DNA from: Hippopus hippopus
Taxonomy: Eukaryota; Mollusca; Bivalvia; Cardiida; Cardiidae
Assembly: GCA_946811185.2 (NCBI GenBank)
Contig: OX328105.1
Location: 40,350,845 to 40,414,844 of the forward strand
Direction: 5' to 3'
DNA: 64,000 nt
The stretch's first letter is position 1; the number at the start of each line of letters is the position of its first letter. Below, one piece after another: positions 10,652-20,540 of this stretch. The notes under the pieces were generated by a model that was not told the DNA's origin, searched no databases, and worked only from the letters and a program-made list of their open reading frames with translations. The position numbers and the translations under genes are program-made.

Positions 10652-10847
10652 GTAACTCATTACCAAACGGTAATATTTTAGGCTTGTCTAAATCGAAAGC
10701 ACTTGCAGACAACAAAATAAAAGTGATTGAAAATTTGAAATTTGTTTTGTGAACAGTAGAAAACATTGTAAGAAAAGGAGAAAATGCTTTTCTAAAGCCT
10801 TCTTTCTCAGGGTCATCAAAAGTAGGGATTGTCTGGTAATAGGTTAA
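10652..10847 (+). mobile_element. T1 with half the palindrome deleted
   Basis: GTAACTCATTACCAAACGG to GTCTGGTAATAGGTTAA. After AAAAGGAGAAAATGC the sequence jumps directly to AAAGCCTTCTTTCTCAGGG, so the right palindrome arm is missing. Confidence 0.75.
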
Positions 10848-11712
10848 AAAGATATATTTCAAACTGAGATTGATGTATATACTTGTTTTTTACTGGCACT
10901 GAAGGTCCGTCCGTCCATCTGTCCGTGCGTGCATTAACTTTTATTTCAAACATCTCTGAAACTACTTATCCAATTTTGATGAAACTTCAAAGAAATGATC
11001 CTGCCATGGTCTTCTTCAGAATCCCATGACAGAATTTTATTCCTTCAAAAACTCTGGTTGCCATGGCAACAAAACTGAAAAATATAGAAAATTTTCAAAA
11101 ATCTTCTTCTCTGAAACTGTAAGGCCTAGGGCTACCAAATTTGGCATGTAGCTGTATCTAGTGGGCCTCTACCAAGTTCCTTCAAATAATAGCCATGGGG
11201 TCTACCAAATTTTGCATGTAGCTTTATCTAGTGGGCCTCTACAAGGAGGGCCCAAATTATAGTCCTTGACCCAAGTTTGTCCCCACACCACGGAACACAA
11301 GGTCACCAGTTTTACATGGGCTTTTGTAATGAAAACTATCTTAAGTCATCATGTTACTAACCATTATAAAGACTAAGGCTATTAGATTTAGCCCTGTCTC
11401 ATGGGTTTCATGTTTTACAGGGCTTTTCATTGAGAAAAATTTGAAAATCTTCTTGTTTATAACATTCAAGAACTGAATTATTTGGTATGGAGCTTTATAT
11501 TGTGGACTTCCACCAGGATTCAAATAATTATAGCTTTGCGATCAAAATTGGCTTTGCCCATGGATCACAACTTTCTCGTAGGATTAGACAGAAAAATGTT
11601 TGCATGTCCTCGTGTTTGAAATCAATTTGCTGAATATTGTAATGTTTGGCTTGTAGTGTTTTTACTTAATAGCCAGTGGAGCGATACAGGGCCATCATGG
11701 CCCTCTTGTTTT

Positions 11713-12184
11713 GTTTACACTCTAGCATATACAAATATTAACCAATCAGCACCAAACTTGGTCAAAATATATATGACCATAAGATCTCAGATGAATTCGA
11801 TTAAAGGTCTAATTGGACCAGAACAACTGGAGTTATTTGCCCTTGAATAAGAAAAAATGATATATTTGACTTTGTTTACACTCTAGCATCTACAAATATT
11901 AACCAATCAGCACCAAACTTGGTCAAAATATATATAACCATAAGATCTTGGACGAGTTCGATTATGGGTCTTATCGGACCAGAACAACTGGAGTTATTTG
12001 CCCTTGAATTAGAAAAATTGCTATATTTGACTTTGTTTACACTCTAGCATCTACCATTTTTTACCAATCAGCACCAAACTTGGTCAAAATATATATGACC
12101 ATAAGATCTCGGATGAGTTCGATAATGGATCTAATCAGACCAGAACAACTGGAGTTATTTGCCCTTGAATTAGAAAAATTGCTA
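11713..12184 (+). repeat. HL1 core units, about 161-166 bp
   Basis: Three units starting GTTTACACTCTAGCATCTAC at about 11712, 11874 and 12035, each with AACCAATCAGCACCAAACTT and CAGAACAACTGGAGTTATTT. The third is interrupted by the pogo/Tigger element; the same monomers continue at 13828-14140. Confidence 0.8.
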
Positions 12185-12726
12185 TACAGTCAAATCTGAG
12201 TTAGCGGTCATACCTGAACAGCGGCCGATCTATCGACAACGGCCACTCGAATTCCCCCCGTGCAATTTCCTTCTTTAATTGCACTGTGTATAGCGTGATA
12301 TTGTGAAATGCAGCCAGCGGTCACATTAATTGGTCGGGATCAACAGTATATCACACCTAAACAAAGGTCAGCTGACACAACACACGACCTAATTTGTCGG
12401 GATACGGAAAATCGATAATTAACACTATACTGTAGTTATTGACGAAGTCGACTACACAATGTAAAACGTGCAAACAGACAATTACAGATTATACAACCCC
12501 TAATTATGGGTAAATGACCGACAATTGTTGTTTATTTTCATGTTTGATCTTTAAAGGATGAATGGCAATGAAAGTTTATCGGTATTTTTGCAGATGGGTA
12601 ATTTGTTGTAATAATATGAAATTGAACATCACGTCAATTGAAGTTGTTTACACATTTAACTAAACTGCGAACTCTGTGATTTTAAAAATGGGTGGAAATT
12701 TTCTATTGCATTCAATTCTTGCTATC

Positions 12727-13346
12727 ATGTCGCTCTCGAAACGTAAATTCCTCTCTCTAGAGGACCGTGTGAAAGTTGTTCAAATGCTTGAATCTGGACA
12801 TTCTTCACCGATTATTGCTACTGAGTTTGGTGTAGGCCGCACACTACTCCCGATTCGGGGTCTAGCTCCGATGTTATTTTTGTGATTGTTTCTCCAGAGA
12901 AACAATCACAAAAATAACATCGGAGCTAGACCCCGAATCGGGAGTAGCCGCACACAAATTCAGAGTGTTGCAAAACGCAAACGAGAAATTCCCGAGGAGT
13001 ACGAAAGTGGTGACCCTTGTTCTAAACGAATCAAAAGGAATGTCTCTTATGAAAACATTGACGCTCTGTGCTATAAATGGTTTCTGGATGCAACATCTCG
13101 GCAAATTAATGTGTCTGATCCTCTAATCAAAGAGAAAGCTCTCAAATTCGCTGCAGACTTAAATGACTCGGATTTCAAGGCATCACATGGTTGGTACCCA
13201 CTGTCTGTATGAATGATGCCATGGATTATTTAAGTAAACTGAGAGAATTTGCTCTGCAGATTGGAAATGAGTCAATGTTCAAATGTGTCAATGACTTTTA
13301 TGAGCTTTTAATAGATTGCAAAAACTTCCAAGCAGACAACAATTGA
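12727..13346 (+). pseudogene. pogo/Tigger-like transposase remnant lacking the DDE domain
   Basis: From ATG 12727 the protein starts MSLSKRKFLSLEDRVKVV, the N-terminal CENP-B/psq-type helix-turn-helix. The frame is interrupted after GVGRT by a 102 bp palindrome plus 9 bp duplication (111 bp, so frame-neutral, but it adds a stop at 12883). It resumes QIQSVAKRKREIPEEYES and a second CENP-B-type HTH region ending near SDFKASHGW. A stop follows at 13210. A different frame (13209-13346) then reads a tail with MNDAMDYLSKLREFALQIG that looks like a family C-terminus. The whole catalytic DDE region is missing, so the residue is a DNA-binding half fused to a tail. The family call is from motif recognition; a jerky/TIGD relative is possible. 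Confidence 0.8.
12845..12946. mobile_element. Perfect 102 bp palindrome with 9 bp target duplication
   Basis: Two 50 bp arms are exactly complementary around CA at 12895-12896. The outer ends read TACTCCCGATTCGGGG. The direct repeat GCCGCACAC lies at 12836-12844 and 12947-12955, and one copy plus flanks restores the transposase codons. A foldback MITE; the 9 bp duplication suggests Mutator-like, with hAT (8 bp) possible. Confidence 0.85.
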
Positions 13347-13790
13347 TAATTTTTTCCAAAAAAGACAGTAACAGAGTGCATGTTTCTTTGCAGAACAAAT
13401 CATTGTGTTTCTATATTTTTTTTAACAAAAGCTGCAATGTTTTGATTAAGCAACATTTAATTTTTTAAAGTTTTTACATGCTTTCTTGCAAACCATGCTG
13501 TCTTGCAAACACTTTAGATGAACATAGTATAACACATGAAACTTGTGAGCACTATTATTGTTAAATATGATGGAAAAGGAATGAAAAGGAAAATAAATCT
13601 TTTAAATAAAATCCTTTTATTCAAGTCTTTTTTTTGTACATAATGTGAGGCAGAAGTTCATTGTGACATACAAAAGATGATTCAACAAGCTAGAACATCT
13701 GCAAAGTACCAACTATAGTATGATAATAATGTGCGAGAAATAAGTACTGTGAACAGCAGCCAATCTGTGTACAGCAGCCAATTTGGGCAC
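13347..13790. other. Non-coding right part of the pogo/Tigger element
   Basis: AT-rich 3' flank after the transposase tail. Near the end CAGCAGCCAAT is repeated (about 13757 and 13783). No additional gene. Confidence 0.5.
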
Positions 13791-13827
13791 ATCCCTTGAC
13801 TGGCTGCTGTACACAGATTTGACTGTA

Positions 13828-14140
13828 TTTGACATTATTTACATCCTAGCATCTACAATTATTAACCAATCAACACCAAATCTAATCAAAATATATATTA
13901 CCATAAGATCTCGGATGAGTTCGATTATGGGTGTAATCGGACCAGAACAACGAGTTATTTGCCCTTGAATTAGAAAAATTGCTATATTTGACTTTGTTTA
14001 CACTCTAGCATCTACAAATATCAACCAATCAGCATCAAACTTGGTCAAAATACTTATGACCATAAGATCTCGGATGAGTTTGATTATGGGTGTAATCGGA
14101 CCAGAATGACTGGAGTTATTTACCCTTGAATTAGAAGTTC
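13828..14140 (+). repeat. HL1 core units continuing after the pogo/Tigger element
   Basis: Two more of the CTAGCATCTACAA / ACCAATCA / GATCTCGGATGAGTT monomers. Confidence 0.75.
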
Positions 14141-14149
14141 TATAGAATA

Positions 14150-14890
14150 GTTCTTTGTCCGGAGCATAACTTTGTCATCTCCAGTCTGATTGACTTGAAA
14201 CTTGGCATTTGTGTTTGTTGCAATAACACGGAGTGCAGTGTGAAAGAACCATAACTCTACCTCGTACTGTCTATGAGTTATTTCCCTTTGATCATCATTT
14301 TTACAGCATTTTCTGCTTGTCCGGAATATAATTATCATCTCTAGCCTGAACATCTTCAAATTTGGTATGCATGATTGTTGAAAAATTACGGAGTGCAGTG
14401 CACAAGAACCATAACTCTTCCTAGCACGAATTTTGAATTATTCCCCTTTGACCTTCATTTTTATAGCATTTCTTGCTTGTCCGGAGCAAAACTTTGTCAT
14501 CTTAAGTAGGAATGGCTTGAAATATGGTATGCTTATTTGTTGCAATATTTGGAAGTGCAGTGCACGAGAATTGTAACTCTACCTTGTGCTGTCTGAGTTA
14601 TTTCCCTTAGATCATCATTTTTACAGCATTTAGTGCTTGTCCGGAATATAACTTTATCATCTCAAGTCAGAACGGCTTCAAACTTGGTATGCATGTTTGT
14701 TGCAATATTACCGAGTACTGTGCGAAAAAACAGTAACTCTACCTAGCGCGGATTTTGACTAATTCCACTTTGATCTTCATTTTTACAGTATTTCTTGCTT
14801 GTCCGGAATGGAACTTTGAAGTCTCAAGTCAAATTGACTTGAGACTTGGTAAACATGTTTGTTGCATTACCTGCCCTTTACAGTTATTAT
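14150..14890 (+). repeat. HL1 second core type, about 160 bp units
   Basis: Five units starting GTCCGGAGCATAAC or GTCCGGAATATAAC at about 14157, 14320, 14480, 14640 and 14800, each with GAGTGCAGTG and ATAACTCTACC. The same motifs form the HL3 body at 6630-7080, so this core is shared between shells. The period matches that of bivalve 160 bp satellites associated with pearl elements; I could not compare the sequences. Confidence 0.75.
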
Positions 14891-15318
14891 ACCTCCTCGA
14901 CAACGGGCGGTGGGATGGGCATATCTTGCAACAATTTGCCGCTCTTGTTTCATTATCATTTGGCCTTGAACCTCAATATTTGGTATTTATCTTCATTGTA
15001 GACCTTTACTGCTTAGTACTCAGGTGAGCGATACAGGACCATCATGGTCCTCTTGTTTCTGAAGCTGACAGTCTTTCTCAGGGATGTTAAAACTCGGGCT
15101 TGTTTGGTAAAGAGTTAAACTGCTTTCTTTGAATCAGACCTCTTTTGAAAAACTTGTCCAGTGAAGGTTTTCTAGTATGCTTTGAGATAAATGAGAAATT
15201 GTTGAAAATAGGGGCCATCTGGGGCATCTCTGTTTCCCAGTTTGTGCACTGCAGAAAAAAATAGAAATAAAGGTCTTCATTAAACTTTTCTTTTTACAAT
15301 TTTTTTGACAAATAGGCA

Positions 15319-15765
15319 TTACTTTTACCAAACTATCTGGTTTATTGACCCTGAGGAAGAGGACTTTTAAGAACATTGAGGGAAAAGAAAAATTATGTTA
15401 ACCAGCTTTTTCTCCTTTTTCCACAATGTGTTCTACCCTGTCACAGCCGAGTCCCACAATTTGAATTACATTTAACTCTTGACCACACAATCAAGAGTTT
15501 TAGCGACCCTGTAGGAAAAGCCATTGGAAAACATTGTGGGAAAACGAAAAAATGCTGGTAACCAGCATTTTCTCCTTTTCCCACAATGTTTTCTACTCCA
15601 TCAAAGACAAACTTCATTATTTAAACAACATTTGAATTGTCATCTGCAAATGCTTTCAGTTTGGACAAGTCTAAATTTTTGTCGTGTGGTCAAGAGTTAA
15701 ATTATTGTCTGCAAATCCTGTTAATATGGAAGTGTCTGAAAGTTTATTGTCTGGTAAAGATTTAA
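15319..15765 (-). mobile_element. T1 element interrupted at its internal TTAA by another T1
   Basis: Short arm from ~15319 (TTTTACCAAACTATCTGG), palindrome remnant, then AATTACATTTAA at 15475 where the inner T1 begins. The outer copy resumes at 15701 (ATTATTGTCTGCAAATCC) and ends TCTGGTAAAGATTTAA. The interrupted site corresponds to ACATTTAATTTGTCGTCTGC in intact copies. Confidence 0.8.
15472..15700 (-). mobile_element. T1 element nested in T1
   Basis: TTAACTCTTGACCACACAAT to GTGTGGTCAAGAGTTAA, with a good palindrome (AATGCTGGTAACCAGCATTT). Flanked by duplicated TTAA inside the outer T1. Confidence 0.85.
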
Positions 15766-15970
15766 CTTTTTACCATATGAAGAAATTCTCGACCCCACCC
15801 TCCCATATTGAATCGTGGTCAAAAGATGGATTTGTGTTTGGAAGGGTAGAAAACATTGTAGGAAAAGAAGACACTGCTTGTAACCAGAATTTTCTTCCAT
15901 TCCCACAATATTTCCAAAAGTGCTCTTTTTCAGGGCTATTAAAGCTCAAGATTGTGCGGTAAAGAGTTAA
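15762..15970 (+). mobile_element. T1 element, shared TTAA at both ends
   Basis: TTAACTTTTTACCATATGAA to GCGGTAAAGAGTTAA. Left TTAA is the end of the preceding T1, right TTAA the start of the next. The long arm is diverged in the middle. Confidence 0.8.
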
Positions 15971-16195
15971 CCCTTTGCCACGCAATCCAGAGTTTTAATG
16001 ACCGTGATAAAGCAGCATTCCAAAAAACATCATGGAAAAAGGACAAAATGCTGATTACCAGCATTTTCTCCTTTTTCAGTCATGTTTTCTGCCCTTCCAA
16101 AGGCAAATTTCTATGTTTGAATTACAATTAATTTATCATCTGCAAAAGTTTCAATTTGGGCAAGTCTAAAATTTTGATGTATGGAAAAGGGTTAA
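15967..16195 (-). mobile_element. T1 element
   Basis: TTAACCCTTTGCCACGCAAT to GGAAAAGGGTTAA; palindrome arms diverged (ATCATGGAAAAAGG against CTTTTTCAGTCATG). Both TTAAs are shared with neighbours. Confidence 0.82.
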
Positions 16196-16424
16196 CGCTT
16201 TAACTCACAATCCCAACTTTTAACGACCCTGAGAAAGAACCCGTCTGAAAACATTGTTGGAAAAGGAGAAAATGCTGGTAACCAGCATTTTTTCCTTTTC
16301 CAACAATGTTTTCTACCCTTTCTGATGCAAATGATATCATTTGTGCCACATTTTATAATTATGTTGTCTGCAAAAACTTACAATTTTGACCTGTCTTGAA
16401 TTTTCTTGTGTGGTAAAGAGTTAA
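16192..16424 (-). mobile_element. T1 element with co-varying palindrome
   Basis: TTAACGCTTTAACTCACAAT to GTGGTAAAGAGTTAA. Arms read ACATTGTTGGAAAAGG and CCTTTTCCAACAATGT: the usual GTGGG/CCCAC pair is GTTGG/CCAAC on both sides. One arm mismatch remains (TTTTTCC). Confidence 0.86.
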
Positions 16425-16859
16425 GGAGTTGGTGTCTGAGAGAGACAAAAGAATTCAAAGTAAATGATATAACTACATCTGTGTTAGGAATTGAAGTTCC
16501 TATCTGATTTCATCAATTTGTGGTTGGATAAAGGAACAACAATAGACAGAATCAGTTACCTTGGAAATTATTTTTCCCATGTCTGTAATGTTCCAGTGAT
16601 CCTTGTACACCGTTGAAAAAAGATAACTATGCTGAAATATTTTGTTCCTGGGTTGTTAAGTGTGTGTCTTTCTTTTTGTCTTTTTTTTTTTCTAAAGGCA
16701 TTTGTTGAAAATGTATAGTGCTGCAGAAGCTGATTTTTCTTTTTTTCTCTGGAGTACTTTTTTTTTGTTTTTTTTTTTCGCACTTCATCAATGCAAACAT
16801 TCGTACTTGTGAAGCTTCAAGACTTTGAGACTTTTATCCAAGAATTGCATGCTTTCAGG
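16425..16859. other. No feature recognised
   Basis: Contains long T-runs near 16680 and 16760; no gene or known repeat. Confidence 0.45.
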
Positions 16860-17000
16860 ATAAAGGGGAAAAAAGAACTTTGAAAACATGGTGGAGAAAT
16901 GACCAAAAAAAGAGAAAAATACAATGATTTGAGTCACTTGAGTCTGCAAATACTTTCAAAATGTAAAATCCTAAGATTTTGTCATGTGGTACAGGGTTGA
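16860..17000 (-). mobile_element. T1 element, strongly decayed
   Basis: GAACTTTGAAAACATGGTGG and GTCTGCAAATACTTTCAAAA with the end GTGGTACAGGGTTGA are the remaining landmarks. Confidence 0.55.
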
Positions 17001-17039
17001 ATTTAGATTTTAGAGGAAAACTAAAATGTGAGTTGTCGA

Positions 17040-17100
17040 AGTGAGATCAAAGTTAGACTGCATAGAATTTAAAGTTCAATCTTTGATCTGCATTGATTAA
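17040..17100 (+). repeat. T2 palindrome relic
   Basis: GAGATCAAAGTTAGACTGC and CAATCTTTGATCTGCATTG are degraded T2 arms, just before the HL2 5' end. Confidence 0.5.
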
Positions 17101-17439
17101 TCTATACATTTTTAGCTCCACTGGCCGAAGGCCAGTGGGCTTATGTCATGGCCCGGTGTCCGTCATGCGTCCGTTCGTCCGTCCATGCATGGGTTAACTT
17201 TTTTTAGCTCACCTGAGCACGAAGTGCTAAGGTGAGGTATTATGATTGGTTGTTGTCCGGCATCCATCTGTCCGTGATTCTTTTAAACATCTTCTCCTCC
17301 TAAACCGCAGGGCCAATCTTGATGAAACTTGGCAGGGATGTTCCTTGGGTGAAGCTCTACCAAAGTTGTTCAAGAAGATTGAATTCCACCCATAACTCTG
17401 GTTGCCATGGCAACAGAAAGGAAAAAAATAGCAAAATCT

Positions 17440-18340
17440 TTGAAAATCTTCTTCTCTGAAACTAGAAGGCGTAGAGCTTTGATATTTGGCATCTAGCATC
17501 TCCTAGTGGACCTCTTCCAAGTTTGTTCATATGATGCCCCTGGGGTCAAAACTGGCCCCGCCCCGGGGGTCACAAGTTCGTACATAGGAACAAAGAAGGA
17601 AAACTTTAAAATTCTTCTTCTCTGGAACTGGAAGGCGTGGAGCTTTGATATTTAGCATCTAGCATCTCCTAGTGGACCTCTTCCAAGTTTGTTCATATGA
17701 TGCCCCTGGGGTCAAAACTGGCCCTGCCCCGGGGGTCACAAGTTCGTACATAGGAACAAGGAGGAAAACTTTAAAATTCTTCTTCTCTGAAACTGGAAGG
17801 CATAGAACTTTGATATTTGGTATGTAGCATCTCCTAGTGGACCTCTACCAAGTTTATTCATACCATGCCCCTGGGGTCAAAACTGGCCCCGCCTCGGGGG
17901 TCACAAGATTGAACATGGGAACAAAGAAGGAAAACTTTAAAATTCTTCTTCTCTAAAACTTGAAGGTGTAGAGTTTTGATATTTGGTATGTAGCATCTCC
18001 TAGTGAACCTCTACCAAGTTTGTTCATAAGATGTCCCTGGGGTCAAAACTGGCCCAGCCCTTGGGATCACAAGTTCTAACATACATGTAGGAACAAAGAA
18101 GGAAAACTTTAAAATTCTTCTTCTCTAAAACTGGAAGGTGTAGAGCTTTGATATGTGGTATGTAGCATCTCTTGGTGGACCTCTACCAAGTTTGTCCAAA
18201 TGATGCCACTGGGGTCAAAACTGGCCCCGCCCTGGGGTTCACAAGTTCGAACATAGGAACAAAGAAGGAAAACTTTAAAATTCTTCTTTTCTAAAACTGG
18301 AAGGCATAGAGCTTTGTTATTTGGTATGTAGTGAACCTGT
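17440..18340 (+). repeat. HL1 core part 1, about 165 bp units
   Basis: Five units with AGAGCTTTGATATTTGGC, CATCTCCTAGTGGACCTC, TTCATATGATGCCCCTGGGG, GGAACAAAGAAGGAAAAC. These are homologous to the HL2 core (TAGTGGACCTCTACCAAG, CCCTGGGGTCAAAA), so core modules move between shells. Confidence 0.8.
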
Positions 18341-18379
18341 TCTCAGTTTGTTAACCCACCTGAGCACCACGTGTTCAGC

Positions 18380-20540
18380 AAATTCAAAATTGGGTCACCT
18401 GGGGTCATAAACTAGGTAACTAGGTCAAATTAAAGTAATACCTTGTGGGCACTCTAGAGGCCACATTTATTGCTCAAATGACCTGAAATTTGGTCAGAAT
18501 GTTTGTCTTGATAAAATCTCAGATGAGTTTGGATTTGGGTCACCTGGGATCATAAACTAGGTCACTAGGTGAAATTAAAGTAATACCTTGTGGGCACTCT
18601 AGAGGCCACATTTTTTGCTCAATTGACTTGAAAATTGGTCAGAATGTTTGTCTTGATAAAATCTCACATGAGTCTGAATTTTGGTCATGTGGGGTCTTAA
18701 ATTAGGTCACTAGGTCAAATTAAAGAAATACCTTTTGGGCACTCTAGAGGCCACATTTATCGTTCAATTGATTTGAAAATTGCTTAAAATGTTTGTCTTG
18801 ATGAAATCTAGGATGAGTTTAAAAATGGGTCACCTGGGGTCATAATCTAGGTCACTAGGTCAAATTAAAGAAATACCTTTAGGGCACTCGTGAGCCTACA
18901 TTTCTTGCTCAGTTGACTTGATAATTGGTCAGAATGTTTGTATTGATGAAATATTGGATGAGTTTGAAATTGGGTCGCCTGGGGTCATAAACTAGGTCAC
19001 TAGCGCAAATTAAAGAAATACCTTGTGGGCACTCTAGAGGCCACATTTACTGTTCAATTGATTTGAAAATTGGATAAAATGTTTGTCTTGATGAAATCTA
19101 GGATGAGTTCAAAATTGAGTCACCTGGGGTCATAATCTAGGTCACTAGGTCAAATTAAAGAAATACCTTTAGGGCACTCTAGAGGTCACATTTCTTGCTC
19201 AATTGACTTGAAAATCGGTCAGAATGTTTGTCTTGATGAAATATCGGATGAGTTTGAAATTGGGTCACCTGGTATCATAAACTAGGTCACTTGGTCAAAT
19301 CAAAGAAATACCTTGTGGGCATTCTAGAGGCCACATTTGTTGCTCAAATGACTTGAAAACTGTTCAGAATGTTTGTCTTTATAAACTTTCAGATAAGTTC
19401 TAAATTGGGTCAACTGGGGTCATAAACTAGGTCACTAGATCAAATTAAAGAAATACCTTTAGGGCACTCTAGAGGCCACATTTCTTGCTCAATTGACTTG
19501 AAAACTGGTCAGAATGTTTGTCTTGATGAAATCTTACATGCTTCTGAATTTGGGTCAACTGGGATCATAGACTAGGTCACTAGGTCAAATTAAAGAAATA
19601 CCTTTTGGGCACTCTAGAGGCCACATTTATTGCTCAAATGACTTGAAAATTGTTTAGAATGTTTGTCTTGATAAACTTCAGATGAGTTCTAAATTGGGTC
19701 AACTGGAGTCATAAACTAGGTCACTAGGTCAAATTTAAGAAATACCTTTAGGGCACTCTAGAGGCCACATTTATTGCTCAATTGACTTGAAAATTGGTCA
19801 GAATGTTTGTCATGTGAAATCTTACATGAATCTGAATTTGGGTCAACTGGGATCATAGACTAGGTCACAAGGTCAAATTAAAGAAATACCTTTTGGGCAC
19901 TCTAGAGGCCACATTTATTGCTCAAATGACTTGAAAATTGTTCAGAATGTTTGTTTTGATAAATTTTCAGATGAGTTCTAAATTGGGTCATGTGGAGTCA
20001 TAAACTAGGTCACTAGGTCAAATTAAAGAAATACCTTGTGGGCACTCTAGAGGCCACTTTCATTGTTTAATTGATTTGAAAATTGGTTAAAATGTTTGTC
20101 TTGATGAAATCTAGGATGAGTTCAAAATTGGGTCACATGGGGTCATAATCTAGGTCACAAGGTCAAATTAAAGAAATACCTTTAGGGCACTCTAGAGGTC
20201 ACATTTCTTGCTCAATTGACTTGAAAACCGGTCAGAATGTTTGTCTTGATGAAATATTGGATGAGTTTGAAATTGGGTCACTTGGGGTCATAAACTAGGT
20301 CACTTGGTCAAATTAAAGAAATACCTTGTGGGCACTCTAGAGGCCACATTTATTGCTCAATTAACTTGAAAACTGTTCAGAATGTTTGTCTTGATAAATT
20401 TTTTGATGAGTTCTAAATTGGGTCACATGGGGTGATGAATCAGTTCACTAGGTCAACTTATGGAAATTTCGTGTGGACGCTCTAGAGGCCACATTTTAAG
20501 CTCAATTGACCTGACAATTGGTCAGAAATTAAATTATGCA
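18380..20540 (+). repeat. HL1 core part 2, fifteen 147 bp units with higher-order order
   Basis: Monomers share GGTCATAAACTAGGTCACT, GGGCACTCTAGAGGCCACA and CAGAATGTTTGTCTTGAT. Three variants recur: a (GTTCAATTGATTTGAAAATT, TTAAAATG), b (CCTTTAGGGCACTC, CTTGCTC) and c (CTTGTGGG, AACTGTTCAG). Units 5-6-7 (about 18960-19400) and 12-13-14 (about 19985-20420) both run a-b-c, and b-c pairs lie between, so blocks rather than single units were amplified. Confidence 0.8.

Larger units (their letters stand above)
10327..11712 (+). mobile_element. HL2 element carrying an HL1 5' end and a T1
   Basis: 5' AGCTCCACTGGCCGAAGGCCAG at 10327; after GTTAACTTTTT an HL1 5' end begins at 10404; a T1 lies at 10652-10847. 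The HL2 leader resumes near 10895 with GTCCGTCCGTCCATCTG, followed by diverged core units. 3' end AGCCAGTGGAGCGATACA, hairpin GGGCCATCATGGCCC, TCTTGTTT. Confidence 0.65.
12187..13825 (+). mobile_element. pogo/Tigger-type DNA transposon, internally deleted
   Basis: Flanked by TA at 12185-12186 and 13826-13827. Ends begin CAGTCAAATCTG in inverted orientation, followed by diverged inverted sequence. Removing the element restores the HL1 core monomer (TTGCTATA + TTTGAC). Carries a broken transposase on the plus strand. CAGT ends, TA duplication and a CENP-B-like DNA-binding domain support pogo/Tigger. Confidence 0.85.
8793..15058 (+). mobile_element. HL1 element with nested insertions
   Basis: 5' end AGCTCACCTGAGCACAAAG with hairpin to GTGCTCAGGATGAGC, then a CCGT-rich run to 8904. 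After nested HL2 material (8905-11712) its core continues as ~160 bp monomers (11713-12184, 13828-14890). It ends CTCAGGTGAGCGATACA, hairpin GGACCATCATGGTCC, TCTTGTTT. The 5' AGCTCACCTGAG pairs with CTCAGGTGAGC at the 3' end. It lies inside a T1. Confidence 0.75.
8621..15118 (+). mobile_element. T1 element split by a 6.3 kb HL1/HL2 complex
   Basis: Left part 8621 to ~8792 (TTAACTCTTTACAAAATGAC to CTTTTCCCACGATTTTT) and right part 15059-15118 (CTTTCTCAGGGATGTTAAAA to GGTAAAGAGTTAA) together make one T1. The insertion lies in the T-rich stretch just after the palindrome. Confidence 0.8.

Noticed and set aside
17227..17499. 90-codon minus-strand frame with RRRR run
   Set aside because: Entirely within the HL1 leader; the arginines come from the repeat sequence.
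18380..20540. CRISPR array
   Set aside because: Monomers are contiguous 147 bp units without spacers, inside a eukaryotic mobile element.
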